Of a stretch of DNA of 25,262 nt, positions 7,218-11,718 are shown piece after piece. The first letter of the stretch is position 1. Every line of letters begins with the position of its first letter. Origin of the DNA: an uncultured Prevotellaceae bacterium (GTDB lineage Bacteria > Bacteroidota > Bacteroidia > Bacteroidales > Bacteroidaceae); the NCBI GenBank assembly GCA_937877625.1, contig CALFJG010000058.1, positions 1-25,262 of the forward strand. The letters run 5' to 3'. The notes under the pieces were generated by a model. It did not search any database. It saw only the letters and a list, made by a program, of their open reading frames with translations, and was not told the origin of the DNA. The position numbers were made by a program, and so were the translations under genes.

Positions 7218-7421
7218 CTATATCATCATGCCGCCCCATAGCTTCAATATCTCGCTGCCGGGTATGACGGTCTTCTGGTCGAAACGCCGTACCTTGCATT
7301 TCAGATAGCCTTTCTTCACGTAGCGGGCTATGGTGTGGCGGTCAACGCCCAAAGCCTTTGCCGCCTGTGTCTGCGTATAGTTGCCCTTGTACTCAACTTC
7401 CGGGCGTGTGGTCGTAATCAT
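7218..7421 (-). CDS. Helix-turn-helix DNA-binding protein (excisionase/MerR-like)
   Basis: A 67-residue protein whose core YTQTQAAKALGVDRHTIARY reads as a helix-turn-helix, followed by VKKGYLKCKVRRFDQKTVIP, a small wing in the style of excisionase-type HTH_17 domains. It is the last gene of the Rha operon; its ATG overlaps the preceding stop by four bases (ATGA). It may be a regulator or a recombination directionality factor, but no integrase is in view. Confidence 0.7.
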   Translation of the reverse strand: MITTTRPEVEYKGNYTQTQAAKALGVDRHTIARYVKKGYLKCKVRRFDQKTVIPGSEILKLWGGMMI

Positions 7422-7684
7422 GCGCGGCCTCCTTTCTCTTCCGTGCGGTCGGTGATAACGGCCTCTTCCAACAGCCAGTCCAGCGGCTCGAAAGCCTTGC
7501 CCGTGCTGCGTAGGCTCAACTGCTCGTCGCGTGTCAGTGCCTCAAGTAGCGGCATGTCGCTCGGATAGGTGCTCAACAGGTGGCGAAGATACTCGCGTGT
7601 TCCCCTGACGGCATCGGTAAGCGTCTGTGCGCTGTAGGGCATTACGCCGTCTTTGTCCCTAATCTCTATTACCGTCTGTCTCAT
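7418..7684 (-). CDS. Small protein, paralogue of its upstream neighbour
   Basis: An 88-residue protein of unknown function. The N-terminal strand (TVIEIRDKDGVMPY) is followed by a helix (AQTLTDAVRGTREYLRHLL) and a C-terminal FEPLDWLLEEAVI. The same layout occurs in the gene just upstream: DPQALKDALEALRDFV and LMPLDYLIREVEF. The pair probably arose by tandem duplication. Its ATG overlaps the upstream stop (ATGA). No catalytic motif is visible. Confidence 0.7.
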   Translation of the reverse strand: MRQTVIEIRDKDGVMPYSAQTLTDAVRGTREYLRHLLSTYPSDMPLLEALTRDEQLSLRSTGKAFEPLDWLLEEAVITDRTEEKGGRA

Positions 7685-7971
7685 ACCAGTACCTCCACTT
7701 CCTTAAATTCAACTTCGCGTATCAGATAGTCAAGCGGCATCAGTTCCGACGATAGCCGCCATGCCGATATAGTCGCCTCGGTGCTAAGTTCTGCGGCCAT
7801 GTCAAAGGCCACAAAGTCGCGCAGGGCCTCCAGTGCGTCTTTCAGTGCCTGCGGGTCGTAGGCGGGTATGGTTCCCGTCCTCTGCTGCATCACCATTACT
7901 TTCTCACGCTTCTGCTCTTCCGGCTTAACGGCCATGAGCTGCACTCCTGCAAACAAATCTTTCTCCATCAC
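7681..7971 (-). CDS. Small protein, paralogue of its downstream neighbour
   Basis: A 96-residue protein of unknown function, lying between the Rha-like regulator and a similar 88-residue protein. The matched blocks are RTGTIPAYDPQALKDALEAL and SELMPLDYLIREVEFKEV. An extra N-terminal 25 residues (MMEKDLFAGVQLMAVKPEEQ) are charged and Met-rich. The start overlaps the Rha stop by four bases, so the proteins are probably made together. A role as a partner of the Rha regulator is inference from position only. Confidence 0.7.
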   Translation of the reverse strand: MMEKDLFAGVQLMAVKPEEQKREKVMVMQQRTGTIPAYDPQALKDALEALRDFVAFDMAAELSTEATISAWRLSSELMPLDYLIREVEFKEVEVLV

Positions 7972-8963
7972 TTACGCCCTCCGCTGATTAAGTTAGACAC
8001 CTCGTTTACATCTACGCCCATCATCACGGCCATAGCCTGCACCATACGGCGCATCATGTCCGCTGCGTCCTTGGGCATCGTCGGCCCCTGTTGCCCTGCT
8101 GCGGTGGCCGTCGGCTCTTTGTCGGGCGGCGTAGGCGGCAACTTGGGCGTTGAGCCGTTGGGCTGTCCGGGGCGGTTCGTGCCCTTTGCGCGGTTGAACT
8201 CCGACATGACGAGTTTCGCCACGTCCTCGCCCAAACCCTCGGCGTGTGTACACATCACGCGGAAACCCTCAATCGTAATCAGGTACATCACGCCCGTAGG
8301 ACTGTCATAGCCACGGCCAAAGCCCTTGCGCACGGTGCGCGTCTGACGGATGAAGAGGCGGGCGGGGCGTAGGGTGTGCTTGAACATACGGCGCACGCTC
8401 GTACAGATGTTCTCGTGCTTGCGGCCCGTGAGCCGTGCAAGCGTCACGGACGAAACGACGCGCTGCTGTCCGTAGCTCTCCACTATCGGCGCGTCCTCGG
8501 CCTCCATCCGCTCTAAGTGCTCGTGCACCAGGCGGGGAGCGTCGGCAAAGGTCTGTACGGGCTGCTGCATACGGCGCAAACGCTCCTCCATCACGTTGAA
8601 GGCACGGATATACGCCTCCTTGAACTTCGCGGCGGTCTTGCCCGTGAAGCCCATCACAAGGAATACAAAGCCGTCGCGGGTAATCAAATAGTAGGGGTCT
8701 TTACGGGTCGCATTGTTAGGTAACTGCGTGATTTTCAACGTAAGCCGAAAATTCGGCTCACGAAAATCATCGCTGCAATCTAAGTTTCTGATTGCTTCTA
8801 AAACATGCTTGTGCTGTTTGCTGAAAATCTCCGCTACGCGCAAAGATGTTGTTACTACACGGCCGTCCTTGATTTCGCAAAGGTTAGCCACTTCAACGCT
8901 CGGCTCTACCGTAGCCGTGCCGCTGACCTGAATGACAGGATTTTCTAAAGTCTGTGTCGCCAT
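7968..8963 (-). CDS. Phage regulatory protein with two tandem Rha-type domains
   Basis: I choose the ATG at 8963 (MATQTLENPVIQVSG; 331 residues); the ATGs at 8978 and 9038 are alternatives. Residues about 30-131 match the Rha family (pRha): VVTTSLRVAEIFSKQHKHVL, then YYLITRDGFVFLVMGFTGKT and AAKFKEAYIRAFN. Residues about 168-259 repeat the pattern: VVSSVTLARLTGRKHENICT, VMYLITIEGFRVMCT, DVAKLVMSEFNR. A Gly/Pro-rich linker and a Met-rich C-terminal helix (MMRRMVQAMAVMMG) follow. Rha of phi80/P22 type interferes with lytic growth in some hosts and is treated as a regulator or antirepressor. It heads a four-gene operon. Confidence 0.8.
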   Translation of the reverse strand: MATQTLENPVIQVSGTATVEPSVEVANLCEIKDGRVVTTSLRVAEIFSKQHKHVLEAIRNLDCSDDFREPNFRLTLKITQLPNNATRKDPYYLITRDGFVFLVMGFTGKTAAKFKEAYIRAFNVMEERLRRMQQPVQTFADAPRLVHEHLERMEAEDAPIVESYGQQRVVSSVTLARLTGRKHENICTSVRRMFKHTLRPARLFIRQTRTVRKGFGRGYDSPTGVMYLITIEGFRVMCTHAEGLGEDVAKLVMSEFNRAKGTNRPGQPNGSTPKLPPTPPDKEPTATAAGQQGPTMPKDAADMMRRMVQAMAVMMGVDVNEVSNLISGGRK

Positions 8964-9182
8964 GTGATAATATGACATTTTTGGCGTTACAGGACAAATT
9001 AAAAACGGCTGTCCACTTCCCGTTGTCATACACCTCACAGGGCAGCGGGTGCATTAACACTCCGCACGGGGTTAGACAGCCGCAATCTGTATTGCTTTGG
9101 CTACCGCAAGTCAGGACATGAAAACAGCCTGCTCGTTTGTCGGCAGGCTTCTCATCGCCCGCCCTGTGATTGTATGACGCCG
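8964..9182 (-). promoter_or_regulatory. Long structured leader of the Rha operon
   Basis: About 215 bases separate the promoter at 9183-9214 from the chosen ATG at 8963. A hairpin AGCCTGC/GCAGGCT (9126-9149) is followed on the minus strand by GTTTTC, a weak terminator signature. An eight-base long-range pair joins CGGCTGTC (9006-9013) with GACAGCCG (9075-9082). The leader is also open in another frame (9213-8893), and part of that reading is protein-like, so an upstream peptide cannot be excluded. Attenuation is the simplest explanation for such a leader. Confidence 0.5.
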
Positions 9183-9214
9183 CAAAATTACGCATTTTAC
9201 CCGAAACCACCAAA
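9183..9214 (-). promoter_or_regulatory. Promoter of the Rha operon
   Basis: Minus-strand TTTG (9214-9211), 20 bases, then TAATTTTG (9190-9183): a full Bacteroidetes promoter. Its upstream flank and spacer resemble the NYN promoter 1430 bases away, with every element in the same register. Confidence 0.75.
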
Positions 9215-9224
9215 TTTTTTCGGA

Positions 9225-9245
9225 AAAAAGTTACTTACTTATACC
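9225..9245. repeat. 21-base promoter-associated repeat, copy A
   Basis: AAAAAGTTACTTACTTATAC plus one further C (9225-9245) is identical to 10655-10675. Similarity extends over about 48 bases (9203-9250 against 10633-10680, roughly 40 matches without a gap) and, more weakly, through the promoter spacer. The copy lies just upstream of the -33 box of the leftward Rha promoter and overlaps the rightward promoter of the exported-protein gene. A regulator site is likely. Confidence 0.75.
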
Positions 9246-9262
9246 AAATTTTAGTAATTTTG
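9231..9262 (+). promoter_or_regulatory. Promoter of the exported-protein gene
   Basis: TAATTTTG at 9255-9262 is a good -7 box; the ATG follows 32 bases later. The -33 region, 20 bases upstream, is TTAC rather than TTTG and lies inside the 21-base repeat. A protein bound to the repeat could therefore act on both divergent promoters. Confidence 0.55.
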
Positions 9263-9294
9263 CACCCAAAGTACAGTAAAAACTATACCAAATT

Positions 9295-9864
9295 ATGAAA
9301 AAGTATCTAATAACTCTCGCGCTGCTGACGCTCGGAATGGGCGCAAGCGCACAATGGATTAGCGGCCTCGATGAAATCGAAATGCAAGGCCATTGGACCG
9401 TAACGTCTGTAAACGGCGGTTTTCCTGAATTTGCCAGTGAGTACCACCCACAATACCCTACGGCTATCGACTTCAACAATCGTAATTACACCTACGTGTG
9501 GTTTACTGATTACAACGGCAGGGAAGCATACGAAATGTATGCTGGCTATTTTGTTGGCGGTACTGCTACAGGCCGATACACCTTACACCTGCTGTCAAGA
9601 AAAGAATATAACTCAGACTATACCGGCCTTTCCCTTGCAAACTTTTGGATAAAACACTTTGACGGCCAGAACATGACTATAAGTGACTACGACGGAGATA
9701 GTTATATCAAGTTGCAAAAAGTAGATGCCGCTAACGTCCGTTCCATACCCGCCGACACCACGGCCAATGCCAAAGCCTACAATCTAAGCGGCGCGGAACT
9801 GCCAACCCCTGACGCTGCCAAAGGCATAGTGATACAAAACGGGAAAAAGACAGTACGCAAATAA
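9295..9864 (+). CDS. Exported protein with Bacteroidetes-type C-terminal tail
   Basis: 189 residues. Residues 1-20 are a signal peptide (MKKYLITLALLTLGMGASAQ) with cleavage expected after ASA. The body is beta-rich and aromatic, with strands such as MQGHWTVTSVNGGFPEF, AIDFNNRNYTYVWFTDYNG and SYIKLQKVD, suggesting a small barrel; I do not assign a family. The C terminus AYNLSGAELP ... GIVIQNGKKTVRK resembles the YNLSGQ...KGIYIVNGKK tails common on exported proteins of Prevotella and Bacteroides. It is the only long secreted plus-strand gene here, has its own promoter and a terminator, and stands against the direction of the phage operons: the layout of a lysogenic-conversion (moron) gene. Confidence 0.7.
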   Translation: MKKYLITLALLTLGMGASAQWISGLDEIEMQGHWTVTSVNGGFPEFASEYHPQYPTAIDFNNRNYTYVWFTDYNGREAYEMYAGYFVGGTATGRYTLHLLSRKEYNSDYTGLSLANFWIKHFDGQNMTISDYDGDSYIKLQKVDAANVRSIPADTTANAKAYNLSGAELPTPDAAKGIVIQNGKKTVRK

Positions 9865-9870
9865 CGCAAA

Positions 9871-9894
9871 CAGCCGCCTCACTCGGGGCGGCTG
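9871..9894. terminator. Bidirectional terminator between convergent genes
   Basis: CAGCCGCC (9871-9878) pairs perfectly with GGCGGCTG (9887-9894) around an eight-base loop. The plus strand continues CTGTTATAT; the minus strand continues TTTGCGTTATTT. It lies between the stop of the exported-protein gene (9864) and that of the convergent NYN gene (9898), and can serve both. Confidence 0.75.
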
Positions 9895-9897
9895 CTG

Positions 9898-10536
9898 TTA
9901 TATAGTCTGAAAGGCTTTCCACTTTGGCGGTATCTGCAAGTCGTAGTTTTCTGCCGTCAAGTGGACTACATCAGGCAAGAGACTCTGCCTAAATCGGCTT
10001 TCGTACTTCACCATCAGTACGGGCTTACCGTTGGCCATTGCTGCCAGATTGCTTGAATAGTGATTGGGCGGGAAATAGATATACACCCGCTGCCCTGCGG
10101 CCTTGGCCAACTCTACGGCGGGTATCATGTCGCTGTCTGCTGACACCACAATAGCCACGTCGCAATTCTTCTCGTAGGCATCGGCCACAATCTGCGTCGC
10201 TATCCTCACGTCGGTTTCCTTTTCTTCATGGGTGCGAATGACATTGCCGCAATTAAAGCAGGTTATAGACTTGCGTAGGTACTTGCCGAGTATAAGACTG
10301 AATTTCGGATTTTCCTTGTTAGCCTGAAAGAAAGCGTACTGACGGGCGTTTTGGTCTGCATCTTCAGGGCGTGCCGAAAAATACTTAACGCCTATCAGTT
10401 CTTGGTCTGGCCGCATAAACTTCTCAAACAGTGCAACCACATCAAGCCAATAGTATCTTTTCCATCTTGGGTCATTCTTCAATCCATAGTAGAAATTGAA
10501 GCCGTCCACATAAACAATTACTCTTTGTTTTGCCAT
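9898..10536 (-). CDS. NYN-domain (PIN-like) ribonuclease
   Basis: 212 residues. This is an NYN/LabA-type (DUF88) domain: the first strand VIVYVDGFNFYYGL (Asp11, Asn14), the central EKETDVRIATQIVADAY (Asp109), and CDVAIVVSADSDMIPAVELA (Asp134, Asp136), then GQRVYIYFPPNHYSSNLA. These aspartates form the metal site expected of PIN-like nucleases, so single-stranded RNA cleavage is likely. One CFNC pair (Cys93, Cys96) could bind metal, perhaps in a dimer. The gene is single, with its own promoter, a hairpin leader and a terminator. Its upstream region is a close copy of the Rha one. A role in cleaving host or competitor RNA is possible but not shown. Confidence 0.8.
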   Translation of the reverse strand: MAKQRVIVYVDGFNFYYGLKNDPRWKRYYWLDVVALFEKFMRPDQELIGVKYFSARPEDADQNARQYAFFQANKENPKFSLILGKYLRKSITCFNCGNVIRTHEEKETDVRIATQIVADAYEKNCDVAIVVSADSDMIPAVELAKAAGQRVYIYFPPNHYSSNLAAMANGKPVLMVKYESRFRQSLLPDVVHLTAENYDLQIPPKWKAFQTI

Positions 10537-10551
10537 ATTTTCAAAAATTAA

Positions 10552-10572
10552 GCCGCCCCTTTTGGAGGCGGC
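10552..10572 (-). terminator. Terminator-like hairpin in the NYN leader
   Basis: On the minus strand GCCGCC-T-CC, loop AAAA, then GGGGCGGC forms an eight-pair stem with one bulged T, followed by TTAATTTTTGA. It sits between the NYN promoter (10613-10644) and ATG (10536), so it would stop most transcripts before the gene unless relieved: an attenuator candidate. Confidence 0.6.
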
Positions 10573-10612
10573 GAGCCTTAGCCTTTTTCATCTAAGGGGG
10601 ATAATTCTGCTG

Positions 10613-10644
10613 CAAAGGTAGGCATTTATTTTGAAACTTCCAAA
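10613..10644 (-). promoter_or_regulatory. Promoter of the NYN gene
   Basis: Minus-strand TTTG (10644-10641), 20 bases, TACCTTTG (10620-10613). Every element lies exactly 1430 bases from its counterpart in the Rha promoter. The leader is about 70 bases and holds the attenuator-like hairpin. Confidence 0.75.
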
Positions 10645-10654
10645 TAATTTCCTG

Positions 10655-10675
10655 AAAAAGTTACTTACTTATACC
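10655..10675. repeat. 21-base promoter-associated repeat, copy B
   Basis: Identical to 9225-9245. Unlike copy A it is not followed by a rightward -7 box (the sequence continues TAATTTATAATATTATCG), so only the leftward NYN promoter uses it. That makes a regulatory site for the leftward promoter the better reading of the repeat. Confidence 0.75.
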
Positions 10676-10695
10676 TAATTTATAATATTATCGTC

Positions 10696-10758
10696 GAAAA
10701 TCATATAGGTTTTGGGCTAAAATGTATATGATTATCGGCCAAAACCTATATGATTTTC
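10696..10758. repeat. 20-base inverted repeat with a third, related site between the arms
   Basis: GAAAATCATATAGGTTTTGG (10696-10715) is the perfect reverse complement of 10739-10758. The 23-base spacer contains a further imperfect copy (GCTAAAATGTATATGATTATC, here shown only as its core ATATGATTA around 10726-10734) in the same direction as the right arm and directly abutting it. There are thus three related sites, one inverted to the other two. They lie between the DUF4248 stop and NYN copy B. No T-run follows, so this is more like an operator or recombination site than a terminator. Confidence 0.7.
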
Positions 10759-10977
10759 CTACGGCTCTCCCAAAGCCTCGACGATAAGACGTACCTGGGC
10801 GGGCGTGAAACTGCGGCTGTGGTCGGTGTAGCCGATGGCGGTAAGCCGCTCAATGAGGCCGGGGTAAAGCTGCATCCACCGCTTGAACTTTCGCCACGCG
10901 GATTCTGGCATGATAGTGTGGCAATACATCTGTGCCAACTCCATTCGTCCGTATTCTCTGATTCTGAAATTCTCCAT
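10759..10977 (-). CDS. DUF4248 domain protein
   Basis: A 72-residue protein. The sequence MENFRIREYGRMELAQMYC, PESAWRKFKRWMQLYPGLIE and SRSFTPAQVRLIVEALGEP is a recognisable DUF4248 member, a family found in Bacteroidales, commonly next to an HU-like DNA-binding protein, as here. The function is unknown; the basic helical SAWRKFKRWM followed by FTPAQVRLIVEAL suggests a small DNA-binding fold. It is transcribed divergently from the HU-like gene. Confidence 0.85.
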   Translation of the reverse strand: MENFRIREYGRMELAQMYCHTIMPESAWRKFKRWMQLYPGLIERLTAIGYTDHSRSFTPAQVRLIVEALGEP

Positions 10978-11148
10978 ACGCTGTAATCGGATGCAAAGTT
11001 ACTCAAAATCTGCGAGACAAAAGGATTTGTTACGGCATACAGCAGGCCATAACAGGCCATAAGGTGCAAAAGCGGGATTCCCGCCAATCTCCCGGCGTAC
11101 CTTTGCATCGGCAATAGTGCCACAAAACCCTAATAAACTAACACCGTT
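10978..11148. promoter_or_regulatory. Divergent control region between DUF4248 and HU-like genes
   Basis: Leftward: TAACTTTG (minus strand 11001-10994) is a -7 box 16 bases before the DUF4248 ATG; its -33 partner is poorly placed. Rightward: TACCTTTG (11098-11105) is a -7 box with a leader of about 36 bases to the HU-like ATG; no TTTG lies at -33, but the perfect palindrome GCGGGA-T-TCCCGC (11072-11084) covers that place. A perfect tandem repeat CAGGCCATAA x2 (11043-11062) lies in the middle. The repeat and palindrome are likely operator sites. Confidence 0.6.
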
Positions 11149-11652
11149 ATGATTCACTACAAAAAGTACAAAAACATTAACATGAAGTCTTCCTGCTATG
11201 GGAAGTGGTACGGTCGCGCCGTGCATGAACTGATGGAGTTCGACGAGTTCGTAGAGCACATGGCAAAGCACCACTGCGTCTATAGTGAGGGCACCATCCG
11301 GGGCGTGCTCATCGAAATGGAAGTCTGCCTGCGCGAAATGCTGCTGGAGGGCAAGGCCGTGCGCTTCGACGACCTCGGTATCTTCCGCGTCGGGTTGGAG
11401 ACTCTGGGCGTAACCAAGTCTGAGGAATTTACCGCCGACAACATCAAGGCCGTGCGCCTTAACCTGCATCTGGGTAAGCGTTTCCTGGCTAAGAACCTGC
11501 TGAAAGATGCGAAGTTCAAAGAGGCCGACAAGTACATCGGCAACGGCAACTACTACGAGCCGGACGGCGAAACCGCCAATACTGACAGCCCGCTGCCGTC
11601 GGGTGGCGACGAACTGCCGGGGCCTGGCGGCGGCGACGATGGCGACGAATAG
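11149..11652 (+). CDS. HU-like DNA-binding protein
   Basis: 167 residues. The opening MIHYKKYKNINMKSSCYGKW and the core SEGTIRGVLIEMEVCLREML, GKAVRFDDLGIFRVGL match the Bacteroidales histone-like family: an HU/IHF fold with an N-terminal extension. In this group the beta arms that wrap DNA lie around GIFRVGLETLGVTK and KAVRLNLHLGKRFLAKNLL. The C-terminal 30 residues are an acidic Gly/Pro-rich tail (PGPGGGDDGDE), unlike canonical 90-residue HU. It runs opposite to nearly all phage genes, has its own promoter and terminator, and looks richer in G+C than the flanking phage genes, suggesting a separate origin. Confidence 0.85.
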   Translation: MIHYKKYKNINMKSSCYGKWYGRAVHELMEFDEFVEHMAKHHCVYSEGTIRGVLIEMEVCLREMLLEGKAVRFDDLGIFRVGLETLGVTKSEEFTADNIKAVRLNLHLGKRFLAKNLLKDAKFKEADKYIGNGNYYEPDGETANTDSPLPSGGDELPGPGGGDDGDE

Positions 11653-11680
11653 GTCTTTGCTCTTTTTCATTCTGTTGTGG

Positions 11681-11718
11681 CCGGGGTGGCGTTGTGGTAA
11701 CGTCGCCCCGGTTTGTTT
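11681..11718 (+). terminator. Intrinsic terminator of the HU-like gene
   Basis: CCGGGGTGGCGTT (11681-11693) pairs with AACGTCGCCCCGG (11699-11711) over 13 positions, allowing two G-U pairs, around a five-base loop, followed by TTTGTTT. It ends the rightward HU-like transcript before it runs into the convergent large terminase gene. Confidence 0.85.

Noticed and set aside
8893..9213. 106-codon minus-strand frame across the Rha leader
   Set aside because: Part of it looks protein-like (for example EVYDNGKWTAVFNLSC), but its start overlaps the promoter and its end runs into the Rha gene in another frame. Treated as leader; a leader peptide is not excluded.
9203..10680. Copies A and B as direct repeats left by a mobile-element insertion
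   Set aside because: Similarity includes promoter boxes in the same register and fades gradually, which fits duplicated control regions better than target-site duplications; no transposase or integrase lies between them.
10746..11123. 125-codon minus-strand frame across DUF4248
   Set aside because: Overlaps the recognised DUF4248 protein in another frame and spans the divergent control region.
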